Made by a program: the position numbers and the translations under genes
The notes under the pieces: generated by a model
Database searches by the model: none
The model's input: the letters and a program-made list of their open reading frames with translations, nothing else
What the model was told of the DNA's origin: nothing
Assembly: GCA_950295325.1 (NCBI GenBank)
Contig: OX485804.1
Coordinates: 53,568,001 to 53,632,000 of the forward strand
Source: Polytrichum commune
Lineage: Eukaryota > Streptophyta > Polytrichopsida > Polytrichales > Polytrichaceae
Direction: 5' to 3'
DNA length: 64,000 nt
In this document: one piece after another, positions 12,079 to 23,550 of the stretch
Numbering within the stretch: position 1 is the first letter of the stretch
How the letters are laid out: every line of letters starts with the position of its first letter

Positions 12079-12573
12079 GGGTCGCTTCACACTATGGCCG
12101 AAGGTCGAGAGGCCGTCGATTCCCACCAATCAAATTGCAAGAAACCAAGAATTTGGCCTCTTGACCCTTCACACTAGAGGCCAAAGTCCAAAGGCCGTCG
12201 CTCTCCAAAATGCCTACATGGCAGTACTTTTTGACCACAAAGGAAGTTTGGGTCGGACATGAATGGAAACCCAAACTCTAGTGGAGAGGGCGTCGTTGTT
12301 TTCGGTAGGGAATAAAGTGGGATGCTCCTTCTTCCTTTGGGCTTTGGGCTTTGGGCTTGGCGTTTGGAGGCTTCATACTATGGCTATCCAAGTCGAGAGG
12401 CCGTGGGAGTTCGTGGCCCAAATGTTTGGACTTTGGACTTGGCCTTTGGAGGCTTCACACTGTACCTAGCCGAAGACTCCCAATTGCTATATTTTATTGG
12501 CTATTTCCAACCCCTTTCTTTGGACTCTCACCAAAGTTTCGCCATTCAACCCCACGAGTGTGAAGCGGCCCTT
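12079..12573. repeat. Element with R1-like terminal inverted repeats
   Basis: The left end gggtcgcttcacac and the right end gtgtgaagcggccc are inverted copies with one mismatch, enclosing about 495 bp. The ends resemble the R1 ends (tgtgaagtggcc). The interior has two versions of an aggccgtcg/aggccgtgg block and several tttggaggcttcacac-like blocks in direct and inverted orientation. Flanking cta/tta triplets hint at a 3-bp target duplication of Harbinger type; this is tentative. No transposase is seen. Confidence 0.6.
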
Positions 12574-13497
12574 AGTCTTTGACCCTCACCAAACCACACC
12601 AAATAAAACATAGGTGTCCGACTAAGAAAAAGTAACCGAATAACACCCCCCCTCCCCGTTCCTTGATTTACACCAGCTTGCTGGTGACGGTGCTGTGGAC
12701 AGGGTTTTTGTTTGACATGGGATTTGTACAAGCAAGCAAACAAGCAAGCAACCTCGGAGTGGGCTCAGTTAGTTGTTTTTAGATGCTCAATTATTTCCCA
12801 AATGTGGTTGTAAATAGATTCATCCGCATTCAAAAATACACCTGTACTCGCTAACTTTTTCCCAAGAAAAACGCAAGAACGCACAAAGGACGTGTCTCCG
12901 AGCGGCCCGGGAGACTGGAAACAGAAACACCCCACACTCCTAATTCACACTCTATGTATTAGAGGAGCCAAACTAATTGCGTCCTTTGTTTGGCAGGCAA
13001 ATCTGAATGAATATGCTTGTGTGCCTGATATTTTCGTTTCGTTCATGCACTGGGCATGGCGGGCCTAAATGTCTCTTACTATGTACCTCCTTGTATTTTT
13101 GCCAACATCAATGACCGGGGAGAACTAAATATGACACTTAATACGATATTTAGTGTCGTATCGTATTCAATGTCACTTTGGTAACTTTTCGGATGACTCA
13201 TCTTATGAATGATTGAACCAAATGTTTCTCATGGATAATGGATGAGTTATCTACCTTGTCTTGTCTGCAACTTGTGATGAAATGTCGTCAATGGTGGTCG
13301 AATGTTGGATGAGAAATCACTTGGTAAGCAACACGAATTGCAGCAATGTTAATCTATAACCCCCCAACAGATTCACAAGGAATGACAAGTAATGGTGGAT
13401 TAACATTTTAGTGTTGGTGACACTATACCACGGTTTACAAGTAGCGTGGAGCAAGACGATTAGAATCGGTGACACTACGTTTCATATTTGGTGTAGT
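12574..13497. other. Intergenic with R3-like fragments
   Basis: There is no gene. A short palindromic block near 13130-13165 (atatgacacttaatacg, then atttagtgtcgta) and tggtgacactatacc near 13410 resemble R3 termini, so a badly decayed R3 relative may lie between them. Confidence 0.4.
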
Positions 13498-13850
13498 TAC
13501 AAATGAAGCGGTTGAGTTTGAGAATAAACCAGTTGAAGTTCAAGGGTTCATGAAAATTACCAATCCATTTCGAGGAACATACCTCGAATCAATAAAGAAA
13601 AACCAAAAGATGTCAACATGTAACCAACTGGTTGGAATCGGAAAACAACTGGATCTCAACTGATTAAGTTTGAAAAATAACCGGTTGAAATCCAAGACTT
13701 CAGGAGAATCACCGATCATTTTAGGCGAATCATAGAGAAAATACCACAAATCAATCACCGAAAAACAAAAAAAAAATCGAAGGATGTCAATATGTAACCG
13801 GTTGGACTTGGCAACAAACACACTAGGCTCTCGACTGATTTATGTCCCAA
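13498..13850 (-). repeat. Two tandem R2 copies, inverted
   Basis: Read on the minus strand, two R2-like units follow one another. On the plus strand each shows aaccagttgaagttc / aaccggttgaaatcc and then gatgtcaacatgtaacc / gatgtcaatatgtaacc with ggttgga. The outer termini are degraded. An open frame on each strand crosses the pair but has no protein resemblance. Confidence 0.6.
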
Positions 13851-14104
13851 AGTCTTCCTGGAGAGTGCTCCGCAAAGTGTGAAAGCTTCTCACGATTCAA
13901 TGAAGAAAAAGGAAAGGAGAACCAGTGACAAGCGTTTGAAACTGTAGATGATGATCACCTTTACAAACAAGGAAGTCATAGTAACCACCAGTTCCCCACG
14001 CATGGCACATAGGAGTCAAATCATGAAACATACATGATAAGTTTAGAAGTGCAGAAAGTCAAGCAACCCATGAGGTTCAGTTTGTTGGTATTAGCTGCGC
14101 TGCA

Positions 14105-14812
14105 GTGTCTGGGCAGATTTTTGGGGCATATTCGGTCGATATCCTAATGGTTCCAAGTCCAACCGATTACATGGTGACATCTCTCGGTTTTTTCCTTTAT
14201 CAATGTGGGGGTATATTCCATAGATTCTTCTAAAATGACAGGTGAGTGCCACTTCACACACGAGACTGAGAGCCCGTGACCGTTACACTCCAAGCACTCT
14301 CATTGGTCGAAAAGGCGGAGCCGGTCCAAGTTCGCTGCTTCACACTACGCTTTGAGGGACCAAGGGAGTATGTGAATGCAAGATGGATGTAAAGTCTACG
14401 TGGATTCCTACATGGCGTCGAATGGATCATGTTTCATGGTCACTTGGACTATTTTCAATAACCATCTCTTGGAGTTAGGCGTAACACAAATCCAGGAGAC
14501 CCTGACACTCCGAACGCTCATAACCGTTGGTTTATCTTATTTTATTGTGTGTAAGGGCCCGCATGAATAAAAATTCAGAATTTGGTTGAGGGCCCGGTCA
14601 CATATGACTTCACATTACACTTGAGGGTCGGTGACCACACTGCATGATTTTGGAGGTGTGTTGGGACAGCCTTTGGACACTTTCTTTTGGGCTCTCACAA
14701 TTTCATGGTCATGACTCTCTTGAAGTCTCGAACGTCAACCGGTAATTTCTCAAACTTAACCGGTTCATCTGTAACTAGCAGCTGGTTCTCCCTGCTCATT
14801 GTTGTGCCGGTG
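14105..14812 (+). repeat. R2 copy split by an R1 insertion
   Basis: R2 sequence runs 14105-14244 (ggcagatttttggggcat to ctaaaatgacagg) and resumes at about 14718 with tgaagtctcgaacg, then caaccggtaatttctc and aaccggttcatctg, ending near 14812. The missing joint is exactly where R2 copies at 8413 and 2647 are continuous. The intervening DNA is an R1 copy (next entry). Confidence 0.7.
14245..14717 (-). repeat. R1 element, copy 3, inserted into R2
   Basis: It begins gtgccacttcacacacgag, the reverse complement of the R1 right end. 14245-14480 is the reverse complement of 60-287. The loop block near 14480-14525 (ttaggcgtaacacaaatcc to ccgaacgctc) is in the same orientation as the loop of copy 1, so loop and arm have opposite relative orientation in the two copies. 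The last 190 bp hold a degraded second arm (agggcccg, tgagggtcggtgacc). Confidence 0.65.
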
Positions 14813-15059
14813 ATGAGGCTGATTATATGGGGCGACTCTTCGCACATGAAGTAGAAGTCGATCCCCCCCCCCCCCCTTCCTTTTGTTACTCAGTTCCTTC
14901 TCACAAGAACCATATTAAGGGTGGTTGTTTTTTCCTTCTTTGGTTTTATGACTTCACTTCTATTTTCTCCACGATATATAAATAACCAATAAATTTTAAT
15001 GTTTCTAACCATTTGCAAGTGAAGTGGTCCACGTCGTCTTCTTCTCTTCTTCCTCTTCC

Positions 15060-15310
15060 TCAACCATTGAGGTAGATGGGTCTCTAGTGGATGGTTTCTT
15101 TAATCGGACCCCTAGATTTGATTGGTAAGTCATTTCAGTGAGGATCAAAGAGCAAACACCATAAAGACACATGTTTAAAAGGGATAGGACTGCATCTTTC
15201 AGATATGGATAACTACTCTACATTCAATAATGAACACAATCGGGAGGACCTGTGTATCTAGTTGAGAAATCAACAAACATGCACTTCCAATAACCACATT
15301 GAAATCAAGA
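15060..15310 (-). repeat. R7 dispersed repeat, inverted copy
   Basis: The reverse complement contains tcctcccgattgtgttcatt and gaatgtagagtagttatcc, matching 45950-45995. On the plus strand, cagtgaggatcaaagagc and accataaagacacatg match the inverted form of 46030-46090. It is longer than the other copies. Confidence 0.6.
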
Positions 15311-16428
15311 GAGGTCCGAATTGTCACGGTATGTTGCGTCAGCGACCACACCTTATCCGTGGGGTTCCATCCATTTAGATTTGGATGGATGAACCCTAAG
15401 AGTCGGAGAGGTGCTCCTAAGTGAGGAGCCTCCTCCTTGGCTTGACGTTCTTGCCAAGTCAAACCTTTGTGAGTGAGTGTGTGGAGAGAGCTTGTGTGAG
15501 GTGAAGATTGCGTGTTTTTGCAATAAATCTTGAGTTCTTCTCCCCTTACTTACACTCTTGGATTCTCCCGTGGTGGAGTGAGAGATAACTGGACTCACCG
15601 TGTGCATTTGAAGAGAGAATTAGAGCTCTTGCTAGGGTTTGACTCTCTTCCTTCTCATGTGGACGTGTGTTGTGTACGTGTGCCCTTGCTATGTGTTAGT
15701 GTGATTTGTTAGTGCTGGTTGATACTCGAGCTGCAATGACACACAATCGCTATTTACACGTCAAAATTTCAATCCGGTTTTCGCAAACGTGCCGCCGTAG
15801 ATTCGATAATGCAACACGAGTTTGTTTATTATTATTATTATTTAAAATCCATCTTTTATACTCTAAATATAATCGGTAGAAATGGAAGAACATGGTAACC
15901 GAATCAAGTAACTCCCCACACACCTGAGGCGCGATACACTGATTCCTCCTGTGATGTAGTGTGGGTAACTCCAAATACCGGAGTACTGGTTGCTTTCCGG
16001 TTTTATTTGCATTTACAAAGAATATGGCTTTGTACCTGAAACACATAAATAGCTCGTGTGCACGTATATTAAGAACCCCGGTTCTAAAAACGCACGCAGT
16101 ACTGCCGACCTTTTACTCGGGTCACTGAAAACCGAGGAAGTTACTTTGCGCGCCCTTGAAGAGGTATAAGTTAGTGGAAAGTGTGGGAATATGAAATCCG
16201 ATTATCTTATATTGCAGGGGTCTGGCTGTGATGCCTGCTGTTAATAGGGCCTGAGATACCATGCGTGGTCACGCCTGTCTGCAGGCAGGTGGACTTTTTT
16301 AGAGCATCTATCTGAACTCGCCCTTGCTTTTCGAGACCACATACGATACCCACTGCAAATGCCCATGGGCCCCTCCACGCTTTGGGAAAACGTTTGCTTC
16401 CTTAATTTCCCTGCCTAGTTACGAACTA
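15311..16428. other. Intergenic, no gene recognised
   Basis: A run of T-rich and aaatcttgagttcttc-type sequence near 15430-15600 is loosely reminiscent of the U5 side of an LTR, but I found no partner LTR or pol in the window. A long run of C lies earlier, at about 14863-14877. Nothing else is supportable. Confidence 0.35.
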
Positions 16429-16753
16429 CACTAAAATATGATGTTTAGTGTTTCATACACTTAATACGAACGTGTACACTAAATATCAATAATCCTATGA
16501 AAGTAAGTGACATTAAATGTAAACTCAAACACTAACTATCAACTATGGTGATGTGTGGAAGTTACAGGTTTGAATTTAGTCTTAGGAAGGATATGGAAAA
16601 AAAGGATGTAATAAGGGAGGTGGCAGTAGGGAAGGTGGCGGCACATTTATGTCTAACACTAATTATCAAAGAATTGAAAATTAGTGTTGAGTATGGTAGG
16701 GTGGTAAGAACACTAGATATAATCAAACACTAAGTATCATATTTTGTGTAGTG
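16429..16753. repeat. R3-related MITE with TA flanks
   Basis: The left end cactaaaatatgatgttta and the reverse complement of the right end (cactacacaaaatatgatac) align over about 30 bases including a shared cttagtgttt block. TA flanks both ends (16427-16428, 16754-16755). The 325-bp element has a 62-codon open frame inside with no known product. Internal cactaattatcaa / taaaattagtgtt blocks form further small inverted repeats. Confidence 0.7.
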
Positions 16754-16924
16754 TACTAAGCTCAAGCCTCACCCCTTGCTTTACTTTTCTGTGAAACCCT
16801 TCGGCACCAGTAATAATTAAGCTGCCCAAGTTTGCGCCGTTTTTTAAAACTTGAGAGCCAATGGACTCGTCGGGAAAGAATTTAGACCTTGGACAACTAA
16901 CGAACTCATTCAACAATAATAGTT

Positions 16925-17400
16925 GACTAGTTAAGTTGTTCGCGATCTGACCTGCCAAAAAACGTAATTAACTATAGTTGTTTCAAATTTGGTCCGCCAA
17001 AAAATCGAGTTAATTGTAGTTACATCTGGTTAACTAAAGTTGAGCGTGGCCTATTCACGGAGTCCTGTTGTATTGTTGTAGTGTCACTCGTGTGTTATTT
17101 GTGTTGGTGGTGTACATGGAGGTTGTTCCGGAGCCCAACATTGTGAGTGATCATATACATGCGTTTCTTGACGATCCTCAGTGACTAAAGCATATTAAAG
17201 ACCCTCGACTGAAGCAAATCAAGAGGCGATTTTGACGGTGGTTAACTACAGTTGTTCTTGAATCTAGTCTTAAAATTTTCTAGTTAATTATGATTGTTCC
17301 CTAAAATGTATTGAAAAAAATCTAGTTAAGTATTGTTGTTACCTGAAATGTATTGAAAAAAAATTTAGTTAACTATAGTTATTTTGGCAGTTGTCCGAGG
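16925..17400. repeat. Cluster of diverged repeats around ttaactatagtt
   Basis: Variants of ttaactatagtt recur about eight times. 17295-17390 holds two direct copies of an aatgtattgaaaaaaa unit followed by tagttaa. 16950-17010 holds two copies of a cgccaaaaaa(t)cg unit. This looks like local tandem duplication of a simple AT-rich unit. Confidence 0.5.
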
Positions 17401-17536
17401 TCTGAAAGAATTGAAATAGTTTCTTTCACATAAACACATCCACTGTTGTGGATGAAGAGCCTCTACAATGAAGCAGGTTTTCTATGGGATACACATGGGT
17501 AACTTAATCCACGTGTCCTACATGAGACCGGTTTGA

Positions 17537-17850
17537 AGGGCCACTTACCATTGCATTCTAAAATCTCTAATTGTTTGAGAAGGCCGAGACCCACAAGTTC
17601 ATTTCACATTAGAGGGTGAAGGCCCAAGGGCGCAAAGAAATCGTCATGGATGAAAAGTCTACATAAATTCCTACATGGGAAAATGTGGATAATGTGTGTG
17701 TCATGGTTTGCTCGAATTTGCACAAGACCCACTTCCAAGAAGTAGGCCTGACACAAATTCCAGAAGACCTTGTCAGTTTAACAATTCAAACTTCATGGCA
17801 ACTCATGGTACGGCCTTTAGATCGCATGTGAAGTGGCCTTGTGGTTTTGG
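17537..17850 (-). repeat. R1 element, copy 4, with both ends
   Basis: The left end gggccacttac and right end tgtgaagtggcc are inverted. Inside, aaaagtctacataaattcct and aagtaggcctgacacaaatt align with 14390-14500 and with 10-40. This copy keeps the two termini and suggests a full length near 300 bp. Confidence 0.6.
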
Positions 17851-18899
17851 ATGTGTTTTTGGAAGCAAATCACATGTTAGGTTATAAAATAGTTCATCGC
17901 GTTTCACTTTTTGAATGGATGAGTTCACAAGTTATGTTGTCCATCTAGATGACATTGGTTGCTTTCCGGAGAATCAAGAGAGGCAAATATTGGAATCTTG
18001 AAAACTTTCAATCCAATTTTCTATTTTGCAAGGAGGGGAGAGACCAAGTTCACACTAAGAAGAGATGATTATGACGTTGTCATTGGTGTGAAATTTGGTG
18101 GTACTTCATCTTTGAGATTGGTCTAAGTATTTGCGTATTCCTGACACGGGCATCACGAGAATTAGAAACCTCTAAAGACAACTGCCTTTGTTGAAAGGTG
18201 AACATCTTGAACAAGCTTAGACAAGCCAACTAACATGTTTCGCTCCCAAGGACAACCTTTTAGGTTCCCCAATGGTCATTTGAAATATTTCGGTTGAACT
18301 AGGGGGATTGCTAAATCATAAGCACCCTAACATGAGCAAGTGCATGTCATAGAGCACGTATATAGAATTCATAGGCCTCTGATACATGGATATAGGGGGT
18401 GACAAGGATTAGCGCAAGGTTGCATGAATTTTTTTTTTATGATGTGAGGTTGGTGTATTGCAACATGTTGACATAGAAATGTTAAAGAAAAGCCTATATC
18501 TAGAAATTGTTGAGATCACAAATTTATACATATACTTTGCATCATGATGAATGCCAACAACTAATGTTGAAAGCCAACCATAAATCTTTTATCTATGAAT
18601 GCTTTAATACCAAATACACCAATCCACGAAGAACATTACAATGAAGAAATAGAACAACCAAACAAGTGTACTAAAGTGTACTAAAGTGAATGCAATTATA
18701 CTCAATTGAATAGCCTATATGTGCATATTCCTTAGTATTGAATATGATATCTCATAAAACCTAGAACATGCACTTTCAAGAAATGTGGAAAAGTCTTTGA
18801 ATTCCCACATATAACCTCATGTGCCAACATGACACAAAATTGAAGCAATGAGGCTAGATCTACTAGCTCTTACATTCTTCAAACATGAAATTCACACAA
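17851..18899. other. Intergenic, nothing recognised
   Basis: It is AT-rich with only short open frames. A direct repeat of gtgtactaaa occurs near 18665-18690. No coding or element signature is seen. Confidence 0.4.
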
Positions 18900-21119
18900 A
18901 CACTAAATTTGCACGTTTTTGGTTGCTTTCTTGGATGGCGTGCAAAATGCCTCAACAATCATGCGCTTTTTGACCCTTCTTTTAAACTTGCGGCAAAGAT
19001 CATCAAGTATTGACAACCCTAAGATTAATGACATGCGTGCAACTTGTTCTGCCCATGGTGGAAGAATATGAGCAGAGGAGGGAGATCCAAACACAATCTT
19101 GCAAGCATGTGAAAAAAACATGAGTCCAAATGAGGATGAAGTAAAGACATATTGCACATAAATAATTAAAATAAAACTCATTTGCTTTGTCCTCACACCT
19201 TATGGTCATGTCCTTACATTTTTCATGAATGAAGGCATCATGTGCCCAAAATCATTGTTGATGTCAGAAAACTCATTCATCATTGGTAGTAGTGCCTTGA
19301 GGTGCGGGCATTTCCTCCAACATGGGGGCAAATCACCTCCTTGTGCAATTGTGCAATCATAGAAAATAATGCCAACTTCCATTGCAAAACCTAACATGCT
19401 ATAATTGGGGCACTTGAAACAACAAACTTATCACCAAAATTCAATAAAAAGAAGGCCATTGGTTCAACTGTCAATTGGATTCCAAAGAGGCCATTGGGGC
19501 ATCTTGAGTAACCAACTCAACTCTGAATGTGGACACCTCTGGACATCTCATTGATTCAATCCACATCTCATTCTCTTGCAAGGCAACACGTTTACTAGAA
19601 TTCACTAAACCCACACATGAATGATAAAATGAAAAATTTACGAACTATACAACCGAAAACCTCAACTTGCTCAAGGAACTGTCGCAACTTGTCTGCAAGA
19701 AGAAAACGGGTGGCTAAAGGCAAAGCAACAACCCATTGACTATTTGCCTCTCCCCCCCACTCTTGCCTCTATTGTTCATCTTTGATGCCACACATATCGA
19801 CAAAGTTCAAACAAACACCCAAAAAGTTCCTAGGCTCGAGAACGATGTCTTGCATGTTGGGTATGTGAAAAGGGACATCCACAACAATGGAAAGGAGCTT
19901 TGTACGCTTCAATCCTTCATGTCTTGCTTTCTTCCATGTTGAGGGGTTTGAAGGAGAAGCCATGCCACTTTTTGAAGAGGAAGGACCCCCGTCATCCAAC
20001 TTCCTCTTGGACATCCCACGGTCATGAGGGATAGGACGTTGACCACCACTAAATGTATAGGTTGGGAGTGGAAAACACTCATTCTTTTGGAGTCAGAGTA
20101 GTCTTAAAACAGGGGGAGACCTTAGCAAAGGTTACATGAGTTCCATGTTTAGAGACAAATGTTTGATTCACCTTAACTATGGGGTGGACTTTGGTAGACT
20201 TCACACTCTTGGATTTCTTACCACCATCCTCAACTCGGTCCAAGAAAGCTATGCGTTTGGAAACAATTTCAACATCCTGGTTAAGATCCTTTGAACCTTC
20301 AAGCTTCTTTAGCTTGGGCAACACCCATTCCTCCTCCCTATTCATCTCTATAGACTAGTCAAGGAAATGAGCTCTTACTTGAGGATTTCGTTCGATTATT
20401 GTCAGGGTTGAAGAATGCAAAGACAATGCAAACAAAAGGCACAATGCTTCAGGAAGAGTTGGGTACCAAGGGAGACCATAAAATTTCAATATACTTGAGT
20501 TGTAAATTCAATTGGCGTCAAATGGGGGATTTCACAATCTCATGACACTTGGAATTGGCACCCTCGATGGAAGAAGGACGTGCTTGTAGTACTTGCAATA
20601 CAAGTGCCAATAAATGAGAAATGAAATCACAAACTGACAAAATATGAGCAAAGACATGAAGACATGCACAAACGAAGATTAAATATTACCTTACGAGCAC
20701 TCTTTGGGCAACCTTTTCAAGATCAAGCTGGTATTTTAGCAAGCTATACTTGTGTATGGTTGAGTTCACATGAATGGAAAACTCCTTGAAGAAACAATGC
20801 CTCCGTAATTGTCTCATCCAATTCTCCACATAGGTCCTCAAATCCTTAGCATTTTCTAGAACCGGTGACTCCGTATATATAGTCATTCTTCATATCCTTC
20901 AAGTTGTTGGCAATATGTGAAGTCAACTATAGAACCCAAGGATTAATCAACAAACAATGGTGGCTAGAGAGAGAAAAAAAAGAACACAATCAAAGATAAA
21001 CTCAAACCACATGAAACCAATAAGTAGCCTTGTGGAGGTTGGTATCAAACTCTTTGTCACTCATAGTGCGTGTAGCGAAACCCTCTTCCTTTTTGCGAGG
21101 AGCTCTAGAGTTCCAAATC

Positions 21120-21427
21120 TTTAGCCCCTTATTTTTTGCTCATCATCAACCTGCACCAACACAAGCTTATGCAACTTTTCAAGCAACATTTGAGGCATGT
21201 CAAGTTTGTCCTAATTCTTCTTAATTTTTTGGAGCCACACATCACGTAATTGAAAATTAGCAATAGCCAAAACTTTAGCCCCTTCATTTTTTGTTCATTA
21301 TCAACCTGCACCAACACAAGCTTATGCAACTTTTCAAGCAACATTTGAGGCATGTCAAGTGTGTCCCAATGCTTCTTAATTTCTTGGAGCCACACATCAC
21401 CTAATTGAATATTAGCAATAGCCAAAA
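21120..21427. repeat. 154-bp tandem duplication
   Basis: Two adjacent copies, each starting tttagcccct, run through aacctgcaccaacacaagc to gagccacacatcac; they differ at roughly one base in ten or fewer. The duplication lies inside the decayed minus-strand coding region, and the two copies are read in different frames there. Confidence 0.85.
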
Positions 21428-22574
21428 GTTTGTGGAAAATGATGTGAAGTTTCTGCCTCTTCAACTTTGTACTCCTCAATTACTTACATACACCATGAAG
21501 TGTCCTTCGATCAAGCCATGGGTATTTGAGCTCATAATCATTTTTTTTTCCACTCACAAAATCATTTTGAGCACATGAGAATGAGAAAACCATGGTCAAC
21601 ACTCAAAGGAACACAAACCAATAATAAAACAACAACAATGTGCAAAATTCCAATAAAAATAGCAAAAAAAACTCACATAATGCACATAGCACAACAAGAC
21701 ATTCTTGGTAATGGTATACCACTTCCTATATGTCTTCTCATATTTAAAGGACTTATTATACAAGTTCTCAAGCACGTGGGGTTTGTAGTTCTCAACAAGC
21801 AATTGCCCATACTTACAAACGTTGTCTTATGAACCATGTTTGTTGTGGTATGTGTTATGTTCCATCCCTATGCACCGAACCAAAACAACTGTGAGCACAA
21901 ACAAGATGAGGGCAAAAAACTCCATGTATGATAAAGTGTGGTTGAACAATAAACATGTTCATCTCGTTGAAAGCTTGAGAGACAACGACCTCCTATTCCT
22001 CAGACTGTACAACATAAGTCTTTGGGCATGCATGCTTATCCATGTCATGTGCATAGCATCTTGATGTGATCTGACTCCATGCATAGTTTTTGTAGTTTGC
22101 ATCCCAACAAAAAACATAACATACACATATTGGAATTCTCTTGAATGAATCCACCTGGAGAATATGCATGTCAATGATATTATTCAACTTTGTACAATGA
22201 AGGTCCCATCGAGACTGAATCTCATATGTTACAAATTGTTGCTCCCCTAGCCCATTGCAAACAAACACGTACATACATCCCCCTGTGCCCCTAACATTTC
22301 CTTGCAAACTCTCAAATTCCTTCTCAAGCTACTCAATAATTGGCTCCAATGCAGGTCTAACCTCCTCCATAGCAACCATCATGTACAAAAGAATCTATAG
22401 AGGATCCATAATCAATTTTAAGGGTTCCAAAATAAAGTTACAATCCATACATGAATTCCTTGCAATTTGATACACATTTTGCCATAAGACAACTGAGGAT
22501 CGTCAACTGGAATAGCCCAATCCTCGTCATCATTTCACTTATTTCTGGAGAGAGGAGTGAGCTTAGAAGTCCGA

Positions 22575-22604
22575 TTCTTCTTCTTCTTCTTCTTCTTCTT
22601 CTTT
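22575..22604. repeat. (TTC)n microsatellite
   Basis: About nine TTC units; on the minus strand they read as a run of Lys or Arg codons inside the decayed coding region. Confidence 0.9.
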
Positions 22605-23039
22605 CTACATAAACATGTGTAGTTGAATAAACATGCACTATTTCTAGGGGAGTGGATGCCATCGATGCACATGATGTTGGATTAGGGTTTGCAGAGTTGG
22701 CAACATGAATTTATTGAAGCGCCAAAGGGGACAACTCCATGGACTTATCTCCCGGTGTCCTAGACTCCTGACAATAAATTTGGAAATAGCCAAGCCAATT
22801 TGAACCACATTACAACATATAGGATCACATATCTTGAAAACAAATACAACAATCAATTGATACAACTTCCAAATGCAATAGTTTTCCAACCCACCTCAAA
22901 TGGATGCCAAATTTGATACCATTCAAGACTTGATTCAATTGAGAATACTTTAAGTCAAACACACTTGGCTTACCTTATGATTGCCATGGGAAGTTTCCTT
23001 ATGAATGCCATGGTTTAATAAAAAGAATCCCTAATCCAA

Positions 23040-23550
23040 GGCTTGGGCCCACAACCATATGCAAGGCACTTGAGCCCACCCTTAGGGCGGCCCAACAATC
23101 TTGGAATCAACTCAAATATTTCAAAGCCCATGCCTAAGGCTTGGGGCATCACAACATTGGATTCAACTTCAAGATGTATCAAGAGTGAAGCCCACACTAG
23201 TACTACTCAATACTAGTGGTGGAGGCACTTGGGACTACCTTACAAAAGGCATGGTTTGGAAAGAAAAAAAAAAGTAGCTCCCAAGCCTTGGGCTTGGACC
23301 AACAACTTCATGAAGTATCCATCATTAACAAGTCAAAAGGGTAGCCCTTAAGGTAGTAAAAAGGGACCACCTTACGAAAGCCATGTGGCACCTAAGACCC
23401 ACCCTTGGGGTGGCCCAACAATCTTGGGATGAACTCAAAATTAAAAAAAAATCAAAATCAAAGCCCCAAGCCTTGGGCTAGGTGCACAACAACCTTGGAT
23501 TCCATGGATCAAGATGCATCAAGATTTGATGAATCCATTTTGATCAGTCT
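23040..23550. repeat. Diverged tandem repeat, about 320-bp period
   Basis: The blocks cccacccttagggcggccca at 23076 and cccacccttggggtggccca at 23398 are each followed by acaatcttgg and then by caagccttgggc / taaggcttgggg and ttggattc blocks. The palindromic aagccttgggctt motif occurs at least three times. No open frame of note. Confidence 0.65.

Larger units (their letters stand above)
18900..22890 (-). pseudogene. Decayed coding region of unknown identity
   Basis: Successive minus-strand frames have protein-like composition but are broken by stops and frameshifts. From 5' to 3' on the minus strand they are: 22644-22889; about 22000-22307 (contains SRWDLHCTKLNNIIDMHILQ); 21480-21560 (DYELKYPWLDRRTLHGVCK); 21129-21479; 20686-20886; 20079-20345; 19769-20014 (starts MSKRKLDDGGPSSSKSG, basic and Ser-rich); and 18903-19400 (ILPPWAEQVARMSLILG). 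I do not recognise the family. It could be the gene of a large transposon, possibly one carrying host gene pieces, or a dead host gene. The length and single strand argue against chance; the frames are short, so this is only moderately supported. Confidence 0.4.

Noticed and set aside
12951-13000. Possible tRNA or other structured RNA in intergenic DNA
   Set aside because: Scanning for A- and B-box-like patterns here and elsewhere gave no cloverleaf I could support.
15430-15700. Possible LTR-like sequence
   Set aside because: No matching second LTR, primer-binding site or polypurine tract was found in the window.
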